Below, in pieces: positions 15,415-23,663 of a stretch of DNA of 33,136 nt. The notes below the pieces were generated by a model. That model was not told where the DNA came from, searched no databases, and worked only from the letters and a program-made list of their open reading frames with translations. Origin of the DNA: Olavius sp. associated proteobacterium Delta 1 (GTDB lineage Bacteria; Desulfobacterota; Desulfobacteria; Desulfobacterales; JAFDCJ01); assembly GCA_902749685.1 (NCBI GenBank), contig CACVKW010001111.1, forward strand, positions 1-33,136. The letters are read 5' to 3'. Position 1 is the first letter of the stretch. Every line of letters begins with the position of its first letter. Both the position numbers and the translations under genes were made by a program.

Positions 15415-17127
15415 TTAGTCTTCCGGTTTCAAACGGGTGTATATGACGTCACGCTTGGCGTACTCGGGCGTGCCGCCATTTTGTTTAACGATCGTGTGGC
15501 AGCGCCAGTTTTGATCATCGGTATTCGGAAAATCGGTCCGATTGTGGTGGCCCCTGGATTCGGTGCGGAATAGACAGGAACCGATCGTTATTTCCGCCGT
15601 ATCTAAAGCAAATGAGGTTTCCAGCGCTTCTTTGAGTTCAAAATTATAGCGCTTAACATCTGCGACCGATATCTTAGGCACTTCTGCTTTAAGCGATTTG
15701 ATGGCTTCCAATCCCTGCTGTAATCCATTTTCATCCCGGAACGGGGCGACGTGGGCATCCATTGTTTCTAATATTTTTTCCTTGATGAATACCGGTCTGG
15801 TTTCAGCCTGCTTATCAGATATGAAACTTTGCAGGAAATCGATTTGCTGGTCTATCGCACTTTGTTCAACCGGCATCAGATCACCCTTGGCGGCATCATC
15901 GGCTGCACAGCCGCCGACCTGAGCACCCATGGTCTGGGTGTCGCACAGTGCGCTGCCGGCCAGTCGATTGGCGCCCTGGAAATTCCCCGCCACCTCGCCG
16001 CAGGCATAAAGTCCATTGACGCTGGACTCACCGCGTTCATTGATGTATATGCCGCCGCATTGATAATGGGAGGCCGGCGCCACTTCGAGGCGTTGATTGG
16101 CGGCATCGATACCGGCTGCATCCTTCAGGAAGCGGTAGTGCTTGGGTGTCATGTCTTTGAATAACTGGCTGATTTCTTCTTCAGTTTTGGGAGACACTGT
16201 GGTGTCATAGTAAACACCGCCATGCTCAGTGCCCCGGCCTTCTTTGATGACGTTGAAAATGGTCTTAATGGCATCATCGCGGATGGGCAGCGGCTTGTCT
16301 ATGATGGGGTTGCCGTCTTTATCGGTGATTTCACCATCCACGAAATCCGCAATCATTAGCTCATAAAGAAAGATGGTGCCCTTGACGCTGGGCGGCCAGA
16401 TCACATCGGTTCCGTAATATTGATTAAATTCGAGATCCACCAGTTCCGCGCCCACGCGGTATGCCATGGCTGCTCCGTCACCGATTAGAGTTGGCGGATT
16501 GTCGCTGAATCCCCAGAGCGATGCATAGCCGCCGGCGGCCACCACCGTTACTTTGGCGTTAACGACGACGGTATCACCCGTAAGCATATCGACCCCGATC
16601 AGCCCCACAACACGGTCGGCGTTTTTGAGCAAATTAAACACAAAGAAATCTTTGAATACTTTAATGTTGTCATGCTTCGAGACTTCTTTGGCCAGTACGG
16701 TTGACATATGCTGCCCGTTTTCAATCATGAAGCAGGAGCGCGGATATGTCTGGCCCGGCATTGGGGTTTGAACAAATCGTCCATCGTCATATTTCTTGAA
16801 GTGAACACCGTATTTTTCAAGGTCCAGCATGCGGTCACAGGCAGTATAGGCCACAACTTCGACGATGTTCTGATCACCGATAAAACGCCCGGCCGTCACC
16901 ATATCTTCAAAAAACTGCTCCGGTGAATCGCGTTCATCTTCGCCGCGCGGGCCGAATGGCGCCTGGACGCTCCAGAGAGCACAGGGCGTTGCGCCCGATC
17001 GTCCCGGACGCCCTTTGTCGACCAATATAACATTCTGGCCTTTCCCAGATGCCTCGATTGCAGCGCGCAAGGCCGCTCCTCCTCCGCCTATGATCGCGAC
17101 ATCGGTAGAGTAATTGCGAATTTCCAT
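15415..17127 (-). CDS. Fumarate reductase/succinate dehydrogenase-like flavoprotein
   Basis: A 570-residue FAD protein. Residues 10-40 are the Rossmann dinucleotide fold (VAIIGGGGAALRAAIEA). HYQCGGI (354-360), GEVAGNFQGANRLAGSAL (377-394) and ESRGHHNRTDFP (523-534) are the substrate-capping and FAD contact blocks of the FrdA/SdhA/AprA superfamily; H354 and R388 match substrate-binding positions. The usual histidine that binds FAD covalently (RSHT in FrdA) is replaced by Gly in RSGATPCALW (43-52), so FAD is probably non-covalent. The start ATG 17127 has AAGGAGG upstream. With the next gene it would form a soluble two-subunit oxidoreductase without membrane anchor. The substrate may be fumarate, an enoate or another unsaturated acid; this cannot be settled from sequence. 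Confidence 0.88.
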   Translation of the reverse strand: MEIRNYSTDVAIIGGGGAALRAAIEASGKGQNVILVDKGRPGRSGATPCALWSVQAPFGPRGEDERDSPEQFFEDMVTAGRFIGDQNIVEVVAYTACDRMLDLEKYGVHFKKYDDGRFVQTPMPGQTYPRSCFMIENGQHMSTVLAKEVSKHDNIKVFKDFFVFNLLKNADRVVGLIGVDMLTGDTVVVNAKVTVVAAGGYASLWGFSDNPPTLIGDGAAMAYRVGAELVDLEFNQYYGTDVIWPPSVKGTIFLYELMIADFVDGEITDKDGNPIIDKPLPIRDDAIKTIFNVIKEGRGTEHGGVYYDTTVSPKTEEEISQLFKDMTPKHYRFLKDAAGIDAANQRLEVAPASHYQCGGIYINERGESSVNGLYACGEVAGNFQGANRLAGSALCDTQTMGAQVGGCAADDAAKGDLMPVEQSAIDQQIDFLQSFISDKQAETRPVFIKEKILETMDAHVAPFRDENGLQQGLEAIKSLKAEVPKISVADVKRYNFELKEALETSFALDTAEITIGSCLFRTESRGHHNRTDFPNTDDQNWRCHTIVKQNGGTPEYAKRDVIYTRLKPED

Positions 17128-17170
17128 GGATTTTACCTCCTTTTTGATTGGGCGATTGGTAGAAATGTTA

Positions 17171-17410
17171 CTAACTTTGAACCTCTGAACCTTTAATCAG
17201 CGCGTCTATTCGATCAGCCAGTTTTTCGGCAAAGGCATTGTCGTTGATATGCAAATCGAATTCTTCGATTTTGACATTGGCGGCTTGCGAGCGCTTCAGT
17301 GCTTCCTGCAGGCCCGCCAGAAAACCGCGATATCGGCATCGGCTACTTTTTCCACGGCCTTGGCGCCAATACCGTTGCAGTGAAAGGCAGTGACTTCATC
17401 TCCCCCGCAC
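17171..17410 (-). pseudogene. Relic of a UPF0261 gene with internal deletion
   Basis: Read leftward, one frame gives EVTAFHCNGIGAKAVEKV, matching the FHANGTGG block of intact UPF0261 proteins, and the other frame gives FDLHINDNAFAEKLADRI with a TAG at 17171-17173, matching the C-terminal DAHINDDEFA block. Some 130 residues between these two blocks are missing and the reading frame changes at the join near 17322. The relic lies between the flavoprotein gene and the truncated cupin gene, so a UPF0261 gene once stood here in the same operon. Confidence 0.8.
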
Positions 17411-17482
17411 CCCCCTTTTTTCTTTATTATTTTTTTCTTTAAACATACAAGGGCGCAGAGAGCGATTATTTTTTATTTATCG

Positions 17483-17573
17483 TTGAGAGGCCCCGCTGGA
17501 GCGGGATAACCGATCTGATCATATAAATTAATGGTCGGCTTCCGACAAATAAAAAGGCTCAAGCCCTACGGGC
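17483..17573 (+). repeat. Dispersed repeat R4, copy b
   Basis: Direct partner of 6253-6342 with both hairpins kept. It lies between the truncated cupin gene and the UPF0261 relic, and the sequence around it (17411-17624) holds nothing else. Insertion or recombination at this repeat could explain the damage on both sides. Confidence 0.65.
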
Positions 17574-17624
17574 AAAACACAATACGTTCTTCGGGCTTCA
17601 TGATTTCGTATTGATATGGTTTGT

Positions 17625-17879
17625 CTATATGCCGTAATCATCCATATGGCCATCCATCAGGAACAACTCTTCCCAGAACGGGTACTCCAAGGCCTTATCG
17701 AATTTGAACCCGGGCTGGAAAATAACCATACATGTATAAGCGCCGGTCTCCGGATCCACCGCCAGAAGCTTTTCTTTGATGCCTTTGATCGGCCCACCTC
17801 TTTCCTCACCGAATTCATTCCATTCATAATCGTAAATTGCACTTCTCATATCCGCTTTTGTTGCTGGTGATTTCTCCAT
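17625..17879 (-). CDS. Truncated cupin-like protein (ChrR/DUF4437 type)
   Basis: An 84-residue protein that reads like the N-terminal half of a metal-binding cupin: AVDPETGAYTCMVIFQPGFKF followed by PFWEELFLMDGHMDDYG matches the EEVFVLEGSFSD-type motif of ChrR-like cupins. The expected second cupin motif and the remaining strands are lost after a TAG at 17625-17627, close to repeat R4. The metal-binding histidines usual before the Glu pair are also missing (KALEYPFWEE). It may be nonfunctional or a minimal cupin. It begins 15 bases after the preceding gene on the same strand, so it belongs to the operon headed by the regulator at 19444. ATG 17879 lacks a strong ribosome site. Confidence 0.55.
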   Translation of the reverse strand: MEKSPATKADMRSAIYDYEWNEFGEERGGPIKGIKEKLLAVDPETGAYTCMVIFQPGFKFDKALEYPFWEELFLMDGHMDDYGI

Positions 17880-17894
17880 ATTCTCAATCTACTG

Positions 17895-18200
17895 TCATGA
17901 ATGCTCTTTTTTAAATTTTAGGGCGATGGGTTCGAAGTCATACGAAGGATATACTTCATAGCGAAAAGCACCCCAGGCTTTTTTTTCAAAAAATAGATTC
18001 AGGTTGCGCAACGCGGCCGGCTCTGTGCGCAGCTGGATTATAAATCCATAAGACATCGCCACAGTCCAGGATACCAGCTCCGATCCTTCGGGCGGAAAGT
18101 CGCGATAAAATCCTGTCTCTTTCACATGTGCCACGATTTCATCCAGTGATTTAGACTGATCATGACGAAGGATAATCGTCACAAGAAACTTATTTTCCAT
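17895..18200 (-). CDS. Conserved hypothetical small protein, possibly ferredoxin-fold
   Basis: A 101-residue protein I do not recognise with certainty. It begins with a hydrophobic strand (FLVTIILRHDQS), has a predicted helix (LDEIVAHVKETGFYRDF), then strands around LVSWTVAMSYGFIIQLR and an aromatic-rich C-terminus (WGAFRYEVYPSYDFEPI). This alternation and length suggest a small alpha/beta ferredoxin-like fold as in Dabb or muconolactone isomerase-like proteins, which often sit in catabolic operons. It has no signal peptide or cysteines. GGGAGAGG lies upstream of ATG 18200. It lies between an alcohol dehydrogenase pseudogene and a truncated cupin gene. Because both neighbours are damaged while this frame is intact, it may be the only active survivor of that stretch. 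Confidence 0.6.
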   Translation of the reverse strand: MENKFLVTIILRHDQSKSLDEIVAHVKETGFYRDFPPEGSELVSWTVAMSYGFIIQLRTEPAALRNLNLFFEKKAWGAFRYEVYPSYDFEPIALKFKKEHS

Positions 18201-18245
18201 GGTGTTGCCTCTCCCTAGTTTTACTTTGTCATATTTATATTTGCT

Positions 18246-18856
18246 TCATAACCTAGTTATAACAAACTGATCCAGCGTAATAAACAAATGCCTTAAGTGA
18301 TCTAACAGAACGGTCTGGGGCACCAGAAAAGCCAGCAATAGCAGCAATGCCAACCCGATGAGAAAGATCCGGCCGCCTTTTTTAACGCATCGGATACTTT
18401 GCTCCGGGACAACCTCTGCGCCGGAACACTCGATAACTTCATCGGCACCCAAACCACCGGTAATTTCCATAATGCTTTTCCATAATGGCGCTGTTCGCTT
18501 TCCTGTTTGCCGTAATTCATGGACAGGGTATAATTGCCTTTCAAACAGTTGACGCAGTCGCCACATCCTTAATGAGCTTCGCCGGCTACCCGGTCACCGA
18601 CTGCAAAACCGGTTAGGCCTTCGCCTACCCGGACAATTTCTCCGGCCCATTCATGACCCAGGACCTAGGGAAGTTCCGGCGGCCAGCCCTTGCCCTGATG
18701 ATTGCCTTTGACGATCTCAGGATCGGTGCCGCAAATAGCGACCGCTTTTATGCGGCACAGAACTTCACCGCGTCCCGGGGAAGGTACGGGTATTTCTTTT
18801 AGCTCAATTTTGTTAAAGGCGGTCAGCATGCCGGCCTTCATTGTTTTCGGGATCAT
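18246..18856 (-). pseudogene. Zinc-binding alcohol dehydrogenase pseudogene (MDR family)
   Basis: From ATG 18856, with AGGAGG 8 bases upstream, the first 63 codons give a typical medium-chain dehydrogenase start (MKAGMLTAFNKIELKEIPVP, then CRIKAVAICGTD). An in-frame TAG at 18665-18667 follows, then GHEWAGEIVRVGEGLTGFAVGD in the same frame, a TAA at 18569-18571, and the structural zinc Cys cluster (CGDCVNC). Most of the Rossmann domain is deleted; a last block ADEVIECSGAEVVPEQSIRC appears in another frame before unrelated sequence. So it has two nonsense codons, a large deletion and a frame change. The intact parent would be a threonine- or sorbitol-dehydrogenase-like enzyme. It directly follows the regulator gene, whose stop overlaps its ribosome site. 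Confidence 0.85.
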
Positions 18857-18868
18857 TTCTAAGACCTC

Positions 18869-19444
18869 CTATTTGGTAGAAAAAATATAGGGGACCGAAT
18901 TTACCCACACAGCCCGGGCGACTTCTTTGCCGGGATTGGACAACTTGTGCGGCAGAGATGATTTCATGGTAATCGAATCGCCCGGTTTCAAATGATTTAC
19001 CTGGCGGCCGACTTCGACCACCAGTTCGCCTTCAAGCAGCAACCCACACTCTTCGCCCTCATGGGAATATAGATAATCTCCGGTGGATGTGCCGGGGGGT
19101 ACTTCAAGAATGTTAAATTCAAAAGAAAGGGGCAGGCCACGCGATAAAAGCTGATGCTGGACCCCCCCCTGGGTGATCAGGACTTTCCGCCCAGATTCGC
19201 TGATATGGTAGATTTCTCCCCCTTCGGCCGCAGGTTCTTGTGAAATTATCTGGGCCAAGGGCACATCCAAGGCGTCAGCGATGGTTTGCATGCTGCTGAA
19301 CGAAGGGCTGACATTTCCGGTTTCAATCTGACTGAGAAGACTGACGGACCGTTTCGTTTTTTCTGCCAGATCGGCCAGGGTCAGCCCCTGCTGCATGCGA
19401 AGCGCTCTTACTTTTTCACCGAAACTCTTGGCGTCAATCAGCAA
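18869..19444 (-). CDS. XRE family transcriptional regulator with C-terminal cupin
   Basis: A 191-residue regulator. Residues 9-65 form a Cro/CI-type helix-turn-helix (LTLADLAEKTKRSVSLLSQI with NVSPSFSSMQTIADAL), and about 110-185 a cupin_2 sensor domain (EGEECGLLLEGELVVEVG, LKPGDSITM). Such proteins repress or activate nearby amino-acid, amine or small-molecule catabolic genes in response to a ligand bound in the cupin. It starts at TTG 19444 with GGAG about 11 bases before; no in-frame ATG fits. It heads the minus-strand set running through the dehydrogenase pseudogene towards the flavoprotein operon and is divergent from the EamA exporter, so either side of 19445-19736 may be its target. 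The targets are inference. Confidence 0.88.
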   Translation of the reverse strand: MLIDAKSFGEKVRALRMQQGLTLADLAEKTKRSVSLLSQIETGNVSPSFSSMQTIADALDVPLAQIISQEPAAEGGEIYHISESGRKVLITQGGVQHQLLSRGLPLSFEFNILEVPPGTSTGDYLYSHEGEECGLLLEGELVVEVGRQVNHLKPGDSITMKSSLPHKLSNPGKEVARAVWVNSVPYIFSTK

Positions 19445-19660
19445 TTTTTTTGTTTCTCCGTCATTTTTACTTAATTTTAAATAATTTCAGTTTTAATAAA
19501 TTTTTTTAAAATACATTGAATATTATTTGTCAACAAATATCTAACGTTTTCGTATATTTTTGGCTATTTTATCAGGTTTTATACTCTTTAAAAGGAATGA
19601 TTATCAAAATTATTAAATTTTAGTCTTGAAAATAATATTTTATTTTAACTAAAATAATTA

Positions 19661-19690
19661 TTGACAGAATTGATGAATTTCGCCGATATA
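19661..19690 (+). promoter_or_regulatory. Possible sigma-70 promoter for the EamA gene
   Basis: TTGACA at 19661-19666 and GATATA at 19685-19690 are 18 bases apart in the 292-base, AT-rich divergent spacer. GGAAGGGG near 19718 is the likely ribosome site for GTG 19737. Binding by the divergent XRE-cupin regulator is plausible but no operator was identified. Confidence 0.4.
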
Positions 19691-19736
19691 ACTCAGCAGC
19701 AAAGCAGGGAATCCTTCGGAAGGGGCATGAGATATT

Positions 19737-20603
19737 GTGAATAAAGGCTACATCTATCTAACCATTTCAATTTTGATCTTCGGACCGTTTGAGGTGATTT
19801 CCAAACTGGTCCATGGCATCGATGCGGTTCAATTGAATTTCTTGCGATTTCTGATCGGCGGCTTGGCGTTGCTGCCGTTTGCGATTCATGATATCCGGCG
19901 GCGAAAGATCGTTATTCGACTCCGCGATTTGCTCGCCATGATTGGGCTAGGAATTCTGTATATTCCGATTAGTATGGTATTTCTACAGGTGGCGATTCAG
20001 AACACATCGGCATCGCTGTCCACGTTTGTTTTTTCGTCGAATCCGGTGTTTATTGCCGTTTTTGCGGCCTGGATTTTGAAAGAGAAGCCGAATACGTATA
20101 TCGTTTTTTCGATTGCACTGGGGTTTGTCGGTCTGCTGTTTATTTCCAATCCATTCAACGACACATTTGACATTTATTTCCTGCATCTTTGTTTTGCCGC
20201 CATCACATTTGCCTTTTATAATGTTCTGATGCGAAAAACGACAGGTAAGTTCGGCAATCTGGTGGCCTTTACCATCGTTGTCATCTGCGGGACCATTGCG
20301 CTGGGTCTGTATTTGCCCGCTGCGGGCATTCCCTGGTTCGCCGGCATCAGTACGGGAAATATATTGCCACTGCTGTATCTGGGCGTATTAGGCTCCGGCA
20401 TTACTTTTGTATCCTATTATAAAGGGATGGAGCTAACGTCGACCAATGTCGGCAGCATTGTTTTCTTTTTCAAGCCGATCCAGGGAACGATTTATGCGAT
20501 CATCATATTAAATGAGCGGCTGACAACGGGTTTTATCATCGGGGCTTCGCTGATCGTATTGGGGTCGGTTGTTATGATATATGGGAAAGAAAAATCCAGT
20601 TAA
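19737..20603 (+). CDS. EamA/DMT family transporter
   Basis: A 288-residue inner-membrane protein with about ten hydrophobic segments arranged as two EamA repeats (roughly 5-135 and 148-285). Visible family features are FGPFEVISKLVHGIDAVQLN near the N-terminus with FLRFLIGGLALLP, and in the second repeat YYKGMELTSTNVGSIVFFFK followed by a P-x-x-A-like helix and LNERLTTGFIIGASLIVLG. DMT transporters of this type usually export amino acids, nucleosides or drugs. The start is GTG 19737. It is alone on the plus strand, divergent from the XRE-cupin regulator, the classic arrangement for a locally controlled exporter. The substrate is unknown. Base composition is lower in GC than in the left-hand operon. 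Confidence 0.88.
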   Translation: MNKGYIYLTISILIFGPFEVISKLVHGIDAVQLNFLRFLIGGLALLPFAIHDIRRRKIVIRLRDLLAMIGLGILYIPISMVFLQVAIQNTSASLSTFVFSSNPVFIAVFAAWILKEKPNTYIVFSIALGFVGLLFISNPFNDTFDIYFLHLCFAAITFAFYNVLMRKTTGKFGNLVAFTIVVICGTIALGLYLPAAGIPWFAGISTGNILPLLYLGVLGSGITFVSYYKGMELTSTNVGSIVFFFKPIQGTIYAIIILNERLTTGFIIGASLIVLGSVVMIYGKEKSS

Positions 20604-20627
20604 AAAATGAACATCGAACATCGAGCG

Positions 20628-20660
20628 TCCAACCCACCTGAGGCGGACTGTAAGCATCGA
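20628..20660 (-). repeat. Dispersed repeat R2, copy a
   Basis: These 33 bases are the exact reverse complement of 26048-26080. Looser similarity (CATCGAACATCGA-type words) continues on both sides. The pair encloses the second LIV transporter cluster. Confidence 0.85.
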
Positions 20661-20777
20661 GCATTGAATGAGAAAAAAAGAAGAAACAGACTTATGGTCT
20701 GGAAGATAAGCTGCTCGAGTATTCGGTGCGAAACCTAAAGGCGGGGATAAAACCCGCCACTACAAAGGAGGCAAAAT

Positions 20778-20970
20778 ATGCCGCAGAAAGTTGTTTGGGA
20801 CGATATTGAATGGGAACCGGTCTCTGATGAAGTGAGCCGCAGAGTCATTATGGGGGACAACATGATGGGTGCGCTATATATTCGCCAAAGGTACTATCTG
20901 GCCTATGGAGCAGCACAAGGTCGATCAGTGCGGATATTTAGTTAAAGGCAAGATCGAAATATTGTCGCTC
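20778..20970 (+). pseudogene. Cupin gene relic with frameshift
   Basis: AAAGGAGG precedes ATG 20778. The first frame reads 55 codons starting KVVWDDIEWEPVSDEVSRRV, the usual start of a short cupin_2 protein, but ends at a TAA at 20943-20945. In another frame, from about 20905, the next cupin motif appears: MEQHKVDQCGYLVKGKIEIL, equal to the HxHxxxQxGYVLEGxIE pattern. So a frameshift near 20900 broke the gene, and the second half of the domain is missing. The bases 20971-21093 after it contain only a GC-rich dispersed-repeat-like stretch. Confidence 0.75.
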
Positions 20971-21093
20971 CAGAACTCCCGAAGTAGAGCCGGCCACGGC
21001 TCGACTGAGCTCGCCGAAGTCCGTGCCGGCATATAGCGGGCAGCCACGGTGGACTGCCCTACTACATTAAACAGGAGTATTGGCGAGTTAGGC

Positions 21094-21798
21094 CTAATTC
21101 AGACCGAGCAAGGTGTCAATTAACGCGGCGTTATCTCTTGCTCTGGCGGCCGTGTCCTGCCAGACTTCTTTTCCCGATTCCAATACGCAGACACGATCGG
21201 CCACTTCCAACGCACGCTGGGTGCTCTGTTCGACAATCAGGATGGTTAGGCCGTTTTTCTTTAATTCAGTGATGGCCTCATAGCAGAGGTCGATGATCTT
21301 TGGCATCAGACCCAGTGAGAGTTCATCGATCAGGAGCAACTTCGGGCTGGACATCAGGGCACGACCGATGGACAGCATCTGCTGCTCGCCTCCCGAAAGT
21401 GAACCTGCCAGCTGTTTCAGCCTGTCGCCAAGCCTGGGGAAGAGGTTCAGAACCCGATCAATGCTGTCCCGGGAATTTTCATTTGGTTGGCTGTATCCGC
21501 CGACAATCAGGTTTTCTTTGACAGTCAGGCTGGGGAACAGCCGCCGGCCCTCGGGAACCACCGCAATCCCGGCCTTAATGCGTGCCATTGGAGTGGCGTG
21601 AGTGATCTCTTTTTCGTTGTATGTGATTCTTCCGCCGATTATGTTTACGTGCCCGGCAATACACATGATGGTTGAGGATTTACCCGCACCATTTGCGCCC
21701 AGCATGACCGTAATCTCACCATCCGGGATGTCCAGTGTCAGTTCCTGGACGGCTGTCATATCGCCGTATCCGCAACTCAAAGAATCAAGCCGCAGCAT
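21094..21798 (-). CDS. livF: LivF-type branched-chain ABC transporter ATP-binding protein, system 2
   Basis: A 234-residue ATPase with Walker A GANGAGKS, Q-loop PEGRRLFPSLTVKENL, signature LSGGEQQM, Walker B LLLIDELSLGL and the LivF-type IVEQS. I chose ATG 21798 (MLRLDSLSCGYG) over ATG 21819 because AAGGAG lies 7 bases before it and similarity starts there. It overlaps the upstream livG by 14 bases, indicating coupling. It is the last gene of the second LIV system (binding protein, LivH, LivM, LivG, LivF, reading leftward). Unlike the LivF of system 1 it carries no UPF0261 extension and its Walker B continues ELSLGL and not EPSEGL. Confidence 0.9.
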   Translation of the reverse strand: MLRLDSLSCGYGDMTAVQELTLDIPDGEITVMLGANGAGKSSTIMCIAGHVNIIGGRITYNEKEITHATPMARIKAGIAVVPEGRRLFPSLTVKENLIVGGYSQPNENSRDSIDRVLNLFPRLGDRLKQLAGSLSGGEQQMLSIGRALMSSPKLLLIDELSLGLMPKIIDLCYEAITELKKNGLTILIVEQSTQRALEVADRVCVLESGKEVWQDTAARARDNAALIDTLLGLN

Positions 21799-22549
21799 TC
21801 TGTCGCTCCTTTCCGACATAGGCGGCTCGAACCGTCGGATCGTGCATCACATCCATCGGCTTGCCGTCGGCAATTTTGCGGCCGTTGTCCAGCACTACCA
21901 GGCGCTGACTGACCCGCAGGACTTCACCCAGATTATGTTCGATCATGACGACAGTAAGCCCCTGTCGGTTGATATCGGCCACCGTGTCGGCCAGTCGGGC
22001 CGCTTCAACACTGTTCAGGCCGGCCAGGGGTTCGTCAAGCAACAGGACTTTCGGTTCAAGCGCCAGGGCTCTGGCGACTTCAAGTCGCTTGGTTACGCCC
22101 AACGGCTGGCCCACCACATTTTTTTGCGCGACGTCTTCGATTCCCACCAGTTCCAGATATTTTTGGGCCTGATTTCTGGCGGTCGAGCGATCCACTGAGA
22201 CCATTGACTTAAATACTCGGCCAATCAGATCGTGTCCGGCTGTCAGGGCCACGTTGTCAATGACACTCATCGAACGAAAAGGTCTCACAATCTGGTGGGT
22301 CAATGCGAGGCCCAACCTTGCTCTTTTGTGAGTCGGTAGATATGTTATGTCTTTTCCGGCCAGCATCACCTGAGCCGCCTGGGGTTTGATGACTCCTGCA
22401 ACGGCTCGCATCATGGTGGTTTTGCCGGCGCCATTGGGGCCGATCAGGCAAAGAAACTCTCCCTGGTTGACCTTGCATGACACGTTGTCCAGGGCCAGGA
22501 CGCCGCCGAAGCGGACAGTGACATTTTGGACGTCAAGGATTACACTCAT
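21785..22549 (-). CDS. livG: LivG-type branched-chain ABC transporter ATP-binding protein, system 2
   Basis: A 254-residue ATPase with Walker A GPNGAGKT (37-44), the LivG-type RLGLALTHQIVRPFRSMSV loop, Walker B VLLLDEPLAGLN and H-loop VMIEHNLG. The signature segment reads PLGVTKRLEVARAL, without the usual LSGGQ; LivG proteins do vary here (often YGQQRRLEIARAL), so activity with the canonical LivF partner is still expected. Its ATG overlaps the TGA of livM (ATGA at 22549-22552). It forms the ATPase pair with LivF and the LivH/LivM channel at the inner membrane. Confidence 0.9.
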   Translation of the reverse strand: MSVILDVQNVTVRFGGVLALDNVSCKVNQGEFLCLIGPNGAGKTTMMRAVAGVIKPQAAQVMLAGKDITYLPTHKRARLGLALTHQIVRPFRSMSVIDNVALTAGHDLIGRVFKSMVSVDRSTARNQAQKYLELVGIEDVAQKNVVGQPLGVTKRLEVARALALEPKVLLLDEPLAGLNSVEAARLADTVADINRQGLTVVMIEHNLGEVLRVSQRLVVLDNGRKIADGKPMDVMHDPTVRAAYVGKERQNAAA

Positions 22550-23421
22550 CAGGTGACCTCTTTTTCGAGCGGTACTCTAGGCTTGATGCGTGCGGACAGA
22601 ACGTGTGCCAGCCCTGCCAGTCCCTCGGGGGCAAAGCGCATCACCGCAAAAAGCAGGGTTCCGTAAATCAGCAGCTTATAATCACTGATAAAACGAAAAA
22701 ACTCCGGCATCAGCGTCAGGATGATGGTGGCGGCAATCACACCGAAAACCGATCCGATGCCACCGACAGCCACCATTGAAAGCACGGAAATAGATGTGAT
22801 GAATCCGAAATCATCCGGCATCAGAAAGCGGGCAAAGTAAGTATATAATCCTCCGGCGGCACCGGCCATGGCAGTGCCCATTGCAAAAGCAGCTAGCTTG
22901 TAGGCCCCTACATCCACGCTGACCACCCGTGCGGTATCTTCATCATCGGCCACGGCATCAAAAGCAAAGCCCATCCATGAACGTTTTATCCAGATATTAA
23001 AAGCAGTGACACCGGCGGCAAGGATTAAAACCAGGCTTAAAAAACCAACTTTACTCAGCCCTGGAGAGGGTATGCCGGATATTCCGAGTTCACCTCCCAG
23101 GATTTCCTGTTGCCGGACGATTCCCAGAAATAAAAACCCCACACCCATGGTGGTAATTGCCAGAAAATCGTGCCGCACGCGCAGGCTGGCAAGCCCCACC
23201 AAGAGCCCCAGTAAACCGGCTGCAATCATACCGGCTGAAACGGCAAAAGGCAACGGTGTGCCGGCCTTGGCCAGAAGGGCACAGGTGTAGGCGCCAACAC
23301 CGTAAAATGCCGCATGACCCAGGCTGATCTGGCCGCAGAAACCGGTGATCATATTAAGCCCCAGCGCCAGAATGATGTTTATTCCGACAAACGTGGCCAG
23401 GCTAATTTCATAAATTCCCAT
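22549..23421 (-). CDS. livM: LivM-type ABC transporter permease, system 2
   Basis: A 290-residue membrane protein with about eight hydrophobic segments and the LivM hallmarks ALGLNMITGFCGQISLGHAAFYGVGAY (broken here into NMITGFCGQISLGHAAF), LRVRHDFLAITTMG and VGGIGSVFGVIAATI. It forms the channel with LivH. At its end it overlaps livG by four bases. Its start at ATG 23421 is separated from the upstream livH by a 242-base spacer that contains the R1 repeat and its companion tract, so the operon has been interrupted or lengthened there. It is somewhat shorter than LivM of system 1. Confidence 0.9.
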   Translation of the reverse strand: MGIYEISLATFVGINIILALGLNMITGFCGQISLGHAAFYGVGAYTCALLAKAGTPLPFAVSAGMIAAGLLGLLVGLASLRVRHDFLAITTMGVGFLFLGIVRQQEILGGELGISGIPSPGLSKVGFLSLVLILAAGVTAFNIWIKRSWMGFAFDAVADDEDTARVVSVDVGAYKLAAFAMGTAMAGAAGGLYTYFARFLMPDDFGFITSISVLSMVAVGGIGSVFGVIAATIILTLMPEFFRFISDYKLLIYGTLLFAVMRFAPEGLAGLAHVLSARIKPRVPLEKEVT

Positions 23422-23497
23422 ATTTTACCTTAACATTTCATAAATTCTTGTCATCTATCATTGCCGAGATGTTTGAAAGGGTTGCGTTTTCTGTACA

Positions 23498-23663
23498 GAT
23501 GCTGGATGCTTGATACTTGATGCCGGATGTCCCGCAATACACTAATGATGAATTCCAACTACATCCAGTATCCAGACACCAGGATCTAGGATCAGTCAAT
23601 ACGCGCCATGGTCTTCATCGCAACGGCCAAGTTTGAATATAGAATTTTATGCAACTATAGGGT
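23498..23663 (+). repeat. Dispersed repeat R1, copy c, with its companion tract
   Basis: The companion tract 23498-23528 matches the inverse of 886-916, and 23564-23663 matches 1-100 (inner 80 bases about 80% identical). The repeat stops exactly where the livH stop codon begins (23664-23666). The three copies share the end TTTTATGCAACTATAGGGT. Confidence 0.8.

Noticed and set aside
18246..18566. A 106-codon frame with a hydrophobic C-terminal stretch that could be read as a small membrane protein
   Set aside because: The first half is the remains of the alcohol dehydrogenase pseudogene; the hydrophobic end is unrelated sequence picked up after a frame change.
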